Positions 45,054-56,851 of a DNA stretch of 64,000 bases are shown piece by piece. Numbering within the stretch: position 1 is the stretch's first letter; the number at the start of each line of letters is the position of its first letter. Source of the stretch: Rachicladosporium sp. CCFEE 5018 (Eukaryota > Ascomycota > Dothideomycetes > Cladosporiales > Cladosporiaceae). Location: positions 1,267,852 through 1,331,851 of the forward strand of contig KZ111143.1 in NCBI GenBank assembly GCA_002077045.2, in the 5' to 3' direction. The notes beneath the pieces are model-generated. The model did no database searches, was not told where the DNA came from, and saw only the letters and a list, made by a program, of their open reading frames with translations. Made by a program: the position numbers and the translations under genes.

Positions 45054-47715
45054 TCACATCTTGGGCGGCTTCATATCATCATCGCTGTCCGGGACTGAGC
45101 CCGGCAGGCCATCGCCTCGCGATATCGGGGCTGGACTTGGGGTCCGGCGAGCAAAGACACGCGCCCCACGACGTCCTTGGTGTCTTGAAGTGCGGTCGGG
45201 CTCGCGCGACGCCGAGTTGCGAGTCTTGTTACCTCTCAAGGTTGGCCGAATGTCGCTATTTGTGCGTGAGGGTGTATTCATATTTGAACTGATGTAGGCT
45301 CGTGGAGGAGGCGACGTGACGATGAGTGGAGTTACGCTGCGACGAGGGGCGTCCTCAGTCTCATCGCGCGGCATGAACAGCTCTGATGCGGATAGATGAC
45401 GAGCACTTCTGCGAATTGGCGGCGTCTGCGCGATAGTCGCCGATCTCTTCCTCTTGCGACGTCCTGAGTCCATCTCTGGCACCAAAATGTCGGCTTCGTA
45501 GCCACCGAGAGCAGTCCCGACTAGTGCACCCCGATCTGGGTGCCATACTTCCTCTTCGAGCGTCCAAAGCACGTCCGAAGGCTGTGAGACATTGAGGTCG
45601 TGCTGGCAATTTCTCATAGCACGATGTGCGTCTTTGCAGAGCTTGCACCAGGAATGTCTTGCCTTGAACAAGGTGACGACCACATATAAGCTCTCCTCGC
45701 GCTTTTCGAGCCGAATTGTGCCGTGCACCTTGAAGCATGGGCGCCCTGTCGCCTTATTTCGAGTGAACCCACGGCCGTGCAAATCAGGAACATCCACGAA
45801 AGTGACGGCGAGCTTGCTGAAGCCTCGAGGTAGCTTCCCATCCTGGATGAGAGGTGTGTCATCCGGCAGAGCCTCGAGTGCCTCGTTCATCCAGATTTCG
45901 AGATGAAGCAGACCGGAGCTGTCTCCTGATATCGGCATGTTGAACACACGTGGTACAGGTTCCCGAGCACTGAAGTTGAACTCGTGGTGCTGATCGTACA
46001 CCCCGAGACAAGTCAGCGTCTGGCCGTTGACTCTCGCCGAGTCTGCAATGTCGTCTACGTCAACGCCCGCCGGCAGGTTGTCCATCGGTCCAGTGAGGTA
46101 GAAGTTGGCGTGCTCTGGGAGCCGGGAGGTCTCGAAATTATAGTTCATGAGCAGGCCGCGGCAGCAGGAGTGTTTGTTGGGGTCCCACTCGATACTCTTC
46201 ATCTTGTGAGCCGCTAGCAGTGCGTGGATACGGTCGCACATAAGCAAAGACTTGGATCCTCCTCCGGTAATAGCGGCGAATTTGCAACTCCTTCGAAGCA
46301 TCTGGAACAATGTCAGTCTTGTCGTAGTCGACGGCCATTCGTGGCAGCTCCAATGATCCGGACGCTCACCATTGGCACTTCGTCCGTAAGCCACTCATTC
46401 ACAAATGTCACAACTCGATCGATCCAATCGTCCAACCATTTCGGCATCAGATCTCTACAGAATGTCATAAGCGAGCTCATCTCACTAGAAGCTCTCGACT
46501 TACCGGCTGATCCTTACGGATCTCACGTCGTGCCCTCCGCGACCTTCGATGTGGATGAAGGAGACCGGTTTGCAATCCCTGGACTCAAGCTTAAGAGCGT
46601 CAAATTGGCGCGAGAACTGGTCATGGAGCTCATTCACGGAGATGTTCATCGCGGCGCAGACTTCATCAAGATTGGCACCGTATAGCGGCCCTCCAGCATC
46701 CTCCTGCGTGAAGTGATGGTATGCGTCTGCATTGAGCTTGGAAGATCCGCTCGAGTCCCCTGTGCGACGTAAGTGACTGGCAAGCTGGTTCGGATCGGGT
46801 AACCTGCCGCCGGAGAGGGATTCAAGACTCAATTTGCCTTCTTTCGTGAAGCACATCATCGACAAGTCCTTTTAGGTGGTCAGCTACAAGACGTGCTCGG
46901 CATGTGGTCTCTCAGGAGACCCACCAATGTTGCCGCGCCTATATCAATCAACAGAAAGGAGTCACCGCACTAGAGACTTGTCAGCGGAATGCAATCGCTT
47001 CAAATCTGAAACTGCTGACCTTAATGCCTGCTTTCTGTAGATCGTCAACGAGCGTACTAGCATTGGCATGAGATTCCTCTCGGATGTTTGTGCGTGAGCA
47101 ACCTCCTCTTCGTGCACCGCTCTGCATCACACCTCGAGCATCGGCATCCCACATGACTGGCACGGCAACCTGGGCCTCTACAGGCAGCGTAGTGAGATCC
47201 GGTCGTGACTCAGTGCCAAGTCGGCCTTTGTCTATCAACCGGAGGCGCGAAACAGCGGCCTGTATGATCGCCGCAAAGTGTCGCCCGATGAGATACTCAA
47301 CACCAGGGAAGTTTATTGCGTCGCACTCCATTGCCTTGCGGATCGCCTTGACCTCTTCGCGATACTGATAGTCGGAATGCAGCATGAGCTTCAGCGAAGA
47401 TATGGTGTGATGGGAGCAATTCGGATTCTGCTCCAGATACTTGTCCACGGCAGCATTGCCGAAGTACAAGCCCGTCACTCCACCGTCGCCGTCGTGGGCT
47501 CCGTTGCCATCAACGGCATCGATCATGACCTGGGCGATGCCGTCTTGAGATTCGGAATAGCCCGGAAGATACAGCGGCTCGGGCGCAAGAGCAGGATCAC
47601 TGATGTCGCCGCCTGGAGGGATGATCTGCCAGGCGAGTTTCAGATACCGCGCACCCCAGTCTATCCCAAGGCGAATATACCATCCGAGGAATCCACCCAC
47701 ATCATATGAGGGCAT
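45054..47715 (-). CDS. Hsp70-like actin-fold ATPase with basic C-terminal tail
   Basis: Six exons fit in frame: 47020-47715, 46925-46969, 46504-46868, 46370-46454, 45054-46301 are the five coding blocks I can place (introns 50, 56, 49, 68 nt), giving 812 residues. Phosphate-1 loop LGIDWGARYLKLAW is at 16-29; phosphate-2 loop LIDIGAATLDLS at 239-250; adenosine-type loop AAITGGGSKSL at 406-416. This is the degenerate Hsp70/actin ATPase fold common in filamentous fungi. A non-chaperone C-terminus follows, with GRRKRKR (677-683) and a Ser/Pro/Arg-rich disordered tail, which suggests nuclear location. GTCAGC and GTGGGT donors are non-ideal. Separate short frames here are its exons, not separate genes. 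Confidence 0.75.
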
Positions 47716-48870
47716 GGCGAGAGAGTGGTACACCGCGCGAGCCACAGGCTGGTCGGGATCGTGAGGCTAAATCGAGAGGATAGATTCTATGTTGCCAATC
47801 CAGAAGTGGAGCACACGTCGAGCGATGGAGATCGGATAGAAACGCCCTGGCTCGGGCCCTGCGGTGTACATTGCGGCGGATGGTTGTTTGTGTCCTAACT
47901 GCTGTAGAGACAAGACATGCAAGTCTGAATGCAAGGCGTGCAGCGCATTTCGGAAGCTCTTTCAGACTGCGAACGTCCGCACTAGCGACATAGCCGTGGA
48001 TCATCGTTGCGTGATAACGATGGAGCGAGCCAGAATGATCTGCCTCTCGGCATGATGATCCAAGGAGGACTTCCTTACTGGTGGATGGTCACTCCACTGC
48101 ACGCGCAGCTTACTGTAGTGGGGAATACAGTCTGCATCCGCTCAAGGCAATATATCTTTTCAGGACGTGCACGAGAAGCCTGTTTAACTCTGTTCCCACT
48201 TCACGCGCAGTATCGGCTCGGCTACATACAGCATGCCGGCATGCGTGATCCCCTGCCGCGGTTCTGTGGCGCACCGTCTTCGGTAGCATGGAACGAGATG
48301 AAGCTTATTGGTGTTGTTGGAGCGATAGCTTGACACCGCTACATATGCGAAAGCGTGCAGGCTTCTTGGTAGCTAGCTTGTGCGGAACAAAGACCAGAAA
48401 GGCCGCAATGTCCTCGTAACACTATGGCTTTCGCTGCGTTACCATGCGTACGCCAAGTGCCCACGCGCAAAGCGCCAGTTCTGCCTACAAACTGCATGCG
48501 TGCAAGTATTCTCTAGATGCTTCACGGACCTAGACTGCATCGTCATGAGGTAAAGCTGTGTAGCAAGCCATCGTCCACCGTCAAGCCCTGCGATATGAGA
48601 CATGCAGACGGGAGCTTGCATGGATCTGCGCAAGATTTGGATATGTTGTGGTCCAGTATCATCTGGCTTCCCTGGGATGTCCGTTTCTCACGTACACAGT
48701 CGTACCTCCACTTGATGACACACGCCCTTGTAGTTGCAAGTCTGGAGATACAGAAAGCCATACCTGAGCGGACATTTCGAACCTCGAAGTCAACGGAGTC
48801 GTTGTGGCGTAGTCGTTGTCGTCGATGGTCTTGCAAACACCCATCTGTACCTGCCAAGAGAGATATCACT
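47716..48870. other. Region between Hsp70-like gene and unknown gene
   Basis: 1.15 kb between two divergent genes. Open frames on both strands (for example 48007-48333 plus, 48543-48929 minus) have no recognisable features. The frame of the next gene extends back to 48517 but the translation there looks less gene-like. It may hold part of that gene or only promoters. Confidence 0.4.
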
Positions 48871-50492
48871 ATGGGACGCCCACTGAACGCCAGAGATAAG
48901 TCAGCTCGCCGGAACATGTGGATCATCATCCGAGCGATAGATCTCGATCGTCAGTCCGCGAATCCACGGTTCCGAGGCCCGCCTTCCAGCACCGGCACGG
49001 CATTGGGCAGTTACTTCCAGAACTTCCCAAACACCGTTCGTCTTCCGGGCGGCGATATCGCCACGTTGAATGCTGGGCAAGCCTATGGTCTTGCAAGCAA
49101 TACGCTTTGGGGAGGTCACAAGAAGTCCAGAAATGCGGGATACCGCGAGGGTGAGCCCAAGAGCAATATCGCTTATTTCTGGACTGATGGGAGTGATGCT
49201 TGGAACCCTGAGTTCCTGCGAGAGCTACGTCACGTCGCTCTTGAGCTCTCGAGCGATGACGAGCTTGTTGATGTCGACAGACTTGCACCGGTGTCCATCC
49301 CTCCCCAAGATATTGATCTTGGTATCGCGCACGAGGATGTCGAAGATGTTGTTCATTGCCGGCGGCGAGGCAGGAAGCGTCGTCTATTGGCTGCTCCGGA
49401 CGACGACAAGATTGAAATTGCTTCCGAAGTCTCCAAGGTTGGTGATGGAAGCGTTCTGCACGGCACGACAAGCATGCCGACCGCCCGAAGCTCGGATGAG
49501 GACCATTCTGCTGTACGCAACTCACGAGCGAGACGAGCGACCACGGCTTTGACACTACCCCGTGAGCGTGCTCTACGGCTGGCTTCGCCTTTTCTGGCTT
49601 CTCCGAATGCGGGTAAGGATTCAATTCCACCTCCATACCTATGCCAGGGCTCGGTCCGCGAAAAGATACAAGCACTGCGCAAGACGACCAGAGACGCCGT
49701 AGGACAGCTCTTCGATGCTCTCCACTTTCCTGAGCGTTCGCCACGCACTGGCGCTGCACCTCTCGGCTTCGCAAAGACTGCTGAGCTTACTTCGCTGTAC
49801 AGTCTCATATGCGGCTCCGACTGGCAGGTAGCGAACTGCGCCCTGGAGCGACGCGGCCAACGATCTATTAATGCCACGACGATATCGCTTGTATCGGCAT
49901 TCCTCTCTAAGCATGTGCTAGACATGAAGGCCTTCGATGCTGTCGACTATATCATCTCCCATGGTAGGGTACAGATAATGATGCGCTGGTCGGCAAACGT
50001 ACGAACATAACGTCAGATTCATTGAATGTTGCCGACGCCGTGCGTGTCAAGGGCATACTAGATCTTCATACCGAGAGCCTTTCGATGACTTTTTGCAACG
50101 TCTTTGCGCCCTACATCAGCGGCTTGCTGCAGCAGCGCGATCTGCAAAGCATCCTTGACCTGCCAACGGTATCGGATGTGGACTGGCGATCCGCTTGTAG
50201 CACTATCGTCTTGCCAATCGTAGCCTCTGCGTTGAGCCTCAAGCAATATCTGATCAACACTGGCATCAAGTTCGAGTTCTTCTGGCCAGCTCATGGTGCT
50301 GATTGGCAGCCAACCTGCATGGCGACAGCGCACCCTGATGGGAAATCAGAGGAGGGTATTCACGCAGCCAAGGTCTTGTCTGCCAGGTTCCCAGGGTTGA
50401 AGGTGGCTCTTGGACTGGATGAGAGGATGGAGACGCATTGCTGGGTTAAAGCGGACATCCTTCTGACCATACCCAGACATCGGACAAGATGA
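48871..50492 (+). CDS. Unrecognised protein with basic cluster
   Basis: Model: exon 1 48871-49963, intron 49964-50016 (53 nt, ACATAAC branch site), exon 2 50017-50492, 522 residues from the ATG at 48871. An in-frame ATG at 48517 would add 118 residues. Codon choice favours C/G third positions, as in real genes here, and the intron restores an otherwise broken frame. Visible features: a Gly/Asn-rich stretch (LPGGDIATLNAGQAYGLASN), an acidic segment (ELSSDDELVDVD), a basic cluster CRRRGRKRRLL that could be a nuclear signal, and a helical C-terminal half. No family is recognised. It is divergent from the Hsp70-like gene. Confidence 0.55.
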
Positions 50493-50814
50493 GTTCGTCA
50501 TTTCCGACTGTGGCTCGGTGCAAGGCTTCATCTCTTCGGTCAATAGACATCTCGCTTTTAGTCTTTGCTGATCTTGCATGCTGGGGGTCACTTCTACGAT
50601 CTCACGCTCTGTTACAGAGCAGTGCTCATCAGGATAAGACTTACACGACGCTGCCGGCCTGAAAGTCAACTAACCTTGAGGTGTCATTCCAATAGCTGCG
50701 CATGAACAACTGCCACAGAGCACGCGCCATGAACTCCTATGGAACTTGAATGATTCTATCGTCGCTATCTTCGTAGACAGCATCTATGACGACGCTCTGA
50801 TGATGCAAGCAGAT
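50493..50814. other. Convergent intergenic region
   Basis: 322 bp between two facing stop codons; 3' UTRs expected. Nothing else seen. Confidence 0.5.
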
Positions 50815-52684
50815 TTATGAAGCCGGCTTTGCCTTATCACCATATGTGAGCATTTCAGATCCCTGGTAGTTCTTATCAGGTAACTCATAGACCTGGGTGG
50901 CATCGACCTCATGAGGCCGATCATCCCCGTGCAACTCGCGCAGATGCGTATCCTCTGCTTCAAATGGCGTCTTGGAGTTGTCAGACTGCCAGTCGGCTGC
51001 AGCCCTCGCATTTCCGCGACTCTTGCGCTTTCGACTACGCAAGACGATCCAGACTGCCAGAGCGAGAAGCGCGAGAGCTGCCACACCGCCCACTACGCCG
51101 CCTGCCGTAGCGCCTGTATGTGATTTCGTAAAGTTTGCGTAAGTAGAAGAGCTCGGACTCGCCGAAGAACTGGTCTGTGACCCAGGAGTACTTGTCGCCG
51201 CCGATGACGAAGATGTTTTTGGTGTCAGCGTGACTCTCGGGGGATGCTGCTTCATCACAGCTGCAAGCGCTGCGCTAGACCATCCGCCATCGGGATCGGT
51301 CTTGGTAGCACCACCATTACCACTGCTTTGATATCAGTCGAACGCCCCGAATTTGATACGTCGACTACCGGTAGCACTTACTTGCCGCCAATGAGACTGT
51401 ATACTATCTCAGGCACCTGATAATCGACATTGGGATCAAACACGGACTGCCACTTATACGTTGACAAATCTAGGGTCCTCAGTGGCGCAAAAACCTGGTT
51501 GCACGCCCCATCCGTAAGCGATTGGTATCCAGCTCTGATATTGCCACCCAACACAAGCAGCTGGGCGTTGTTAAATACCTGGCAGCTGTGTTGGTCACGA
51601 CCTACAGTATGATTGACCTTCTGCTCCTCGTTAGACTGTGCCGAGATGAGGGTGGCGTTGATCCATGTGAACGAGGGAAGACTAAGTGTATAGACCGTCT
51701 CGTACGACCTCTGGTCGAGAAGGCTCCATCCGCCGTAGACCGTGATGTGGAAGGCATTATTGTCTGGAGCAGTCGCAACCCCGGCACAGAATTGGCTTAG
51801 ATACTCCGGAGGTCCTTCGCCCGAAGACCATTGAACCCACCACGTGTGTGACGCTATGTCGTAAACATTGATTAAGTAGAGGTTCGAGGGATATGGGAAG
51901 CCTGAGTCAGGATCAAGGCCTGCCGAGACCTGTAAAGACGTGTAAGCCTAAGCCGCGCGATAAAAGACTGCCCGTCACTTGCGTTATAGCCTCCAAAGCT
52001 GATAAGAAGACCTTCCTCTCCCGCGGGAACATATACCATGGTTCCGTCGGCAAGGTTGGGAACCTCAGCGCCATAGGAACCGTGACCAAGGCTTTCATTC
52101 GTCCATGATAGCTTAGCTGAGTCGGAAGCGTCGAACCGTATCATGCTCGGACCTGTATATGGCGCGAGACCGCCACTGTAGAATGAAAGTCCTGAGTCCG
52201 GCGTGCTCACCGCCTGAGAGAATGAGTGGTTCCCAAAGTTGAAGGCACCGCCTTCCACTTGCACGTCCTTCCATGTTTGCGACGTAATGTTGTAGGAAGG
52301 TAGTACGTTAGTCGGTGAAGTGGGACCTCCGAAGACGTACAATGTGTCTCCCGAAGACCAGATCGGTACTGATGCGTTCAAAGGGTCCGTTTCCGTAATG
52401 TGTACAGCCGAGCCTATGTCAGTACTTGTCACCAGGCTTGACGGTATGCTCCGCTCGATTGGGAATGTGTCGTCGACTTCGAGCGAGTACAAAGAAGACG
52501 TTGGCTCGATGGCCTGGCCGTTCAGTGTGACGAATGAGTAGTAGCCTTGCAGGAAGTAGAGGCGATCCTTGATGAGCGTCGATACGGCGCCCAAGATGTA
52601 GCAGATATCGCCCGCGGCGCAAAGTCCTTGAGGGACGACGCCGAGCAGCACGGCGAGAACGCCGAGGCGTAGCACGATTAGCAT
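50815..52684 (-). CDS. Secretory-pathway Kelch-repeat protein with one membrane anchor
   Basis: Exons 51979-52684, 51382-51919, 50815-51322 (two 59-nt introns), 583 residues. Signal peptide MLIVLRLGVLAVLLGVVPQG, probable cleavage after GLCA near 23. The outer domain carries Kelch-type blades with double glycines: LYVFGGPTS, LISFGGYNAS (split by intron 1), ITVYGGWS, LLVLGGN. A Ser/Thr-rich stalk, then a membrane helix at about 487-509 followed by RSRKRKS on the inside, and a cytoplasmic tail of about 70 residues with Pro/Glu/Asp content. This is the common fungal Kelch plus transmembrane architecture, possibly a cell-surface sensor or cell-wall protein; the ligand is unknown. Confidence 0.8.
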
Positions 52685-53813
52685 GGCCGTTCGGAAGTGT
52701 TCGCGACGAGGCGCGACCTTTGTTAGAACATTACAAAGTCAACTTTCCGAGGATGTCGGAGTGGCGGACTGTGCCCTCGTGTAATGGGGGCCAAAGAATG
52801 CGATGCAGGGAAGCGACGATGTCCAGCCGTGCCTAATCTCGAGTCATTAATTGCCTGGGCAGGGAAACAGATCCAGAATGTAGTCGCCTCATTTCGCTTC
52901 CCCGGGTTTCGCGTGTCATAAGCCAGCATGGACAGATCGTGCATACTTACCTCAGCCACGGTACAGTGTCTCATGGGTAATGTGACGGTATAATCTGTAC
53001 TCTAGCTGTCACCGCAACATTAGCACAACCTCGCGTGGATGTAGTAGTCGCACTACATGCATTGCATCAGGAGCCGAATCTTCGTAGGCCTTGCTCATGT
53101 CGCAGGAAGAAGCATCGTTTTCTAAGATCGCCTAAACACTGAAAATGACGTGCGAATGTCACGAAAGATTTTCTCCATTCCACAAACACTGCTTCAAGAG
53201 TAGTCACTGGCGTTGCGGAGATCTGACCTTCTGCTGGGGCTCTCGCCGCTACATTCCATGCGTTCAAAGACGTCAATTCTGGCGTACAGTGCTCATAACC
53301 AGTCGCCCGGCGACAGAGACTGAAAGCTATCCCGCAACAAGGTGAGAGCTCTGCAGAATGCTCATCGGCCAGTGGTCACCACCACCTCCGGCGCAAAACG
53401 ATTCGAAGATGCCATGGGGGTCTGATTTGAGAATGCGCGCAGTATTGTGGTGATGGTCGGCCTCGATGCTAGCCATATGGCGGCCGAGATGCGGTTTGGA
53501 AGTGGCAATTCGCCATCTTGCTACGTCGAACTGAGTCGCTGTGTATCTTGCATACACATGTGAATGACAGAGGAAGCATAGCACCCGAGAGTACCGCGCA
53601 GTCGACAGCGCTAATATATACCGCGCTGCGTCAACGAAGGGATGTTGATACGACCTACGAGAGATCCTCGATAAGACTACACTCTCGTCGAAAACCTAGG
53701 TCAGCACGTACAGTTGCGGTGCGGCAAACAACAGCATCGTCGCTCGTAGTGAAATGCTAAGCGTTCTGCTTGCTTTTCACCCGTGTGATACTTACCGTGC
53801 GGTCTTTCATTCA
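52685..53813. other. Intergenic region, no gene seen
   Basis: 1.1 kb. It holds the Kelch gene promoter and the TYR1 3' UTR. Short frames on both strands show no motif or codon bias. Confidence 0.5.
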
Positions 53814-55538
53814 TCACTTCCGTTTCCGCGCCTGGAGGTTCTCCTCGATCGTACGTATCATCTCATTCCCGACTCGGCCAGCGTCCGCGAACCGCGGCTG
53901 AAAGAACTTCTGTATTCGCTCAAAGTGCTCGCGATAGCCCTCCATGTTGCCTTGATTGACCAACAGGCTCCAAATGCGTGCCGCGATTGTAAACTCCATG
54001 TCTTCTTGTCGGAACGTGTTGTCTTCGATACCAGTGTCGATACACTCTGCCAGAAGCGCGGGATTGCGGAAGAGATACTCTGTGATGCCGAGCCACAGGC
54101 GGAAGAGCTGCAGCGGTCAGTTAGTAAGGTATCGAGATCACGAGATAGTTTTGCTGCTTACGGGCGTTGAGCAGATCATGTGATCGTATGGCACGATACC
54201 CAGCTTCCACCAACAGTCCACCATCGCGAGTAGAGACAAGTGATTGTTCTTTACTCTCTCCTTCGGTCTCTCGCCTAGGCTGATTGGTCAAGCAGCTCAT
54301 CTTGTAGCAGTAATTCGTCCTCATCCTTCAGTCCGCCAAATACGGCTGCGCCGGCAGCATGCACGCGCTCAGTCAGCTCCTGGCGATGTCCACCAAGCAT
54401 AAGCCCGTACAACTCCGTTGCCGACGTAGCATACTGCTCGATCTGCTCCCTCGCACTTGGATTGAGGATTGCAAGACCGGCGTACACGTGCCACTTGTTG
54501 CTGTAGATCCGGAGCGTAAGGTTGATCTTTACGTTTTCGATGCCGCCGAGGTAGCGTGGGACCTCCCAGGGAAACTGCTTCTGGGCTTGCCACGCATTGC
54601 CCATGCTCAGGAAGGCAGCGTGGGTGACAGCTTGCGTATCTGCAGTGATGCGGTCGTGCTCAGCGGCGCTAAGTGTAACATACTTGGACCGAAACGATGA
54701 CAGCACATCCTCGACAAGTTTGACAGCTGCATGCGAGGTGACGCGATGGGGTATGATGACCAGTGGCTGACCCTTCGGGTCGACACCGGGGCCATGCAAC
54801 GAGTGGCAGCTCACGATTTGAACATCCGGTGGTAAATATTTGTCGAATGCAGCGATCTCAGGTGCTTTGGTAGAGGTCTGGCCACCGACAACAGCGCCCT
54901 GCTTCGTGGCTGGGCCATACTTGGCGACTATGGCGTCAATGTTCTTCGCTTCGACGCTGTACATGATCCAGTCACTCGAGCGAGACACGTGGAACCCATC
55001 TGGCAAGATCTTGACATTTTCCTGAGATTCTCTCAGCCTGATGCTCTACGTATGACTATGTACTTGACTTGCGTACCCGATTTGTGAACTCTGCAGTAAG
55101 TGTATCATACTTTTCGGGAACATCACATGCATGAACTCTGCACGAGGAGTAAGCGGGTGCGAATGGTCATCTGAGATGCCAGTCAGTGAGAGTTCACATT
55201 GTACATTTGTGTGACGACGTGATGGGTTGATGTTGCTTTCAGACAAATAAATATTAGGTAGCTGAGATATTACATCAGTGGCGACTACCAGGTCAAGCAA
55301 CGCCATTACGACGCTGAATGGTGCCCGGTAGCCACACTCGAGCCAAATGCACTCAAGTCATCATTGCAGTGAGGGGAGGAGCACGGAGAAAGGTGAGCTA
55401 ACGTACCATGGGTAGCAAGCAGCATGGCGGAGTAGCAGCCGCAGTCAGTACCTACCTCCAGCCGGCATCGCTGATACGACGAGCGTACATCTTTCCCATG
55501 TCACCCATCCCAATGATGCCGACCACCGCGTCCCCCAT
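53814..55538 (-). pseudogene. TYR1: Prephenate dehydrogenase, frameshifted
   Basis: Exons 55456-55538, 55077-55137, 54162-55021, 53814-54107 (the last two introns 55 and 54 nt). The NADP-binding start VGIIGMGDMGKMYARR is in exon 1, ACDVPEKYDTLTAEF in exon 2, and the catalytic HSLHGP in exon 3. Exon 3 then breaks: after ELLDQ one base is missing near 54283, so the frame stops at 54275-54277. The shifted frame continues without gap as GERPKERVKNNHLSLL to the conserved KLGIVPYDHMICSTP and exon 4. With one more base the protein would be about 432 residues, the family length. No splice donor explains the shift. The enzyme makes 4-hydroxyphenylpyruvate for tyrosine synthesis. Real mutation or sequencing error cannot be told apart here. 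Confidence 0.85.
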
Positions 55539-55876
55539 CGTGCCGAGAGCGCGTTTTCTCGAGCATACGTTTCGAGGAATGAAGGCTCTTGCGGCAATAT
55601 TCGCAAGCATTCACTCACGATGGGCTAAACCGCGAAGCCGAAGTCTGGTATGACAGCGTTGAGTTCAAGGTGCGGATAATAATGAGGAGGATGTTGCAGA
55701 GAAAGGAAATGAAGTCGGCGAAGAGGTTCTCTCGCGTGCCAAGGCTAGAAGTTTAGCCTTGGCGAGCGGGAACTTTCGTTGCCGCACTTCGATTTTCTGT
55801 GGCCGATTCGACTTCACCTCGACTCCTGCGCAGACGATTACCTCCAACCTCTATTCGACCCTACATCTCGTCCAAC
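55539..55876. promoter_or_regulatory. Divergent promoter of TYR1 and RPS14
   Basis: 338 bp between two start codons. It contains a strong inverted repeat (separate entry) and pyrimidine-rich sequence near the RPS14 start, usual for ribosomal protein genes. Confidence 0.55.
55738..55763. promoter_or_regulatory. Perfect 10-bp inverted repeat upstream of RPS14
   Basis: GCCAAGGCTA (55738-55747), six-base spacer, TAGCCTTGGC (55754-55763). It lies 113 bp before the RPS14 ATG. It may be a dimer binding site in the promoter or a hairpin if transcribed. Confidence 0.5.
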
Positions 55877-56522
55877 ATGCCCCCCAAAAAGCAAGCCGCG
55901 CGTCCAGCGCAGGAGAACATCTCCCTCGGTCCCCAGGTTCGCGAAGGTAGACAGCCACGATCGCATCGACCACAGAACATATCACTAACACACACACCAG
56001 GCGAGCTCGTCTTCGGCGTCGCCCGGATCTTCGCCTCCTTCAACGACACCTTCGTCCACGTCACCGATCTCTCGTACGTCCCCTGAAAGCGCGAAAAAGC
56101 GCAAGGAAAGATTCGATACAATACACAATGGTTCAGAGGCTAATCTGGGTGATTCCAGTGGCCGCGAAACCATCAGCCGTGTCACCGGCGGCATGAAAGT
56201 CAAGGCCGACCGTGACGAGTCCTCGCCGTACGCCGCTATGTTGGCTGCTCAGGATGTTGCGATCCGCTGCAAGGAGTTGGGCATCACTGCGCTGCACGTG
56301 AAGATCCGGGCTACTGGTGGTGTGTATTGAGACTGCAGAGACGTGAGGGATCCGAGCTGACAACTTGCAGGCAACGGCACCAAGACTCCCGGCCCGGGCG
56401 CTCAGTCTGCTCTCCGCGCTCTCGCTCGCTCCGGCATGAAGATCGGCCGCATCGAGGACGTTACCCCCACACCATCCGATAGCACCAGGAGGAAGGGTGG
56501 TCGCCGCGGTCGTCGTTTGTAG
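55877..56522 (+). CDS. RPS14: 40S ribosomal protein uS11 (S14)
   Basis: Four exons: 55877-55946, 56001-56073, 56159-56319, 56371-56522 (introns 54, 85, 51 nt), 151 residues, the same length as in animals. The protein sits on the platform of the small ribosomal subunit. Conserved blocks: ISLGPQVREGELVFGVARIF, FNDTFVHVTDLSGRETISRV, TGGMKVKADRDESSPYAAML, and the basic C-terminus TRRKGGRRGRRL. Introns early in the gene and a short 5' leader fit a highly expressed fungal ribosomal gene. Confidence 0.97.
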
Positions 56523-56851
56523 GCAACTCGCCTCAGCCTTGGTACTGCCTTATCATTGGGCATTCTCTGGATGTCCGAGATTGAGCTTACCACCTCAGTG
56601 CTGGTTCGATGAATGCTGGATGTGACACTATCGAAGGGAACGGCGATATCGCCTGGTCTCTGCAGTGCGTTCTAGTCGCGCCATATAGCAAAGTCAACCA
56701 CACTGCAATCACTTCACCAGTCTGTCACACGTCCATTTTGCAATCCCGTGAGACCGAAGTAATGAGCTCTATACCGTCTCTCGAGGCTATGCTACCTAGA
56801 GAGTGTGTATCATTTCCGGAACACCACGCTAACCCAGCACAACGCTCTGCC

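Noticed and set aside
48926..49774. 282-residue minus-strand frame opposite the unknown gene
   Set aside because: It lies antisense to a frame with better codon bias and a restoring intron; no motifs.
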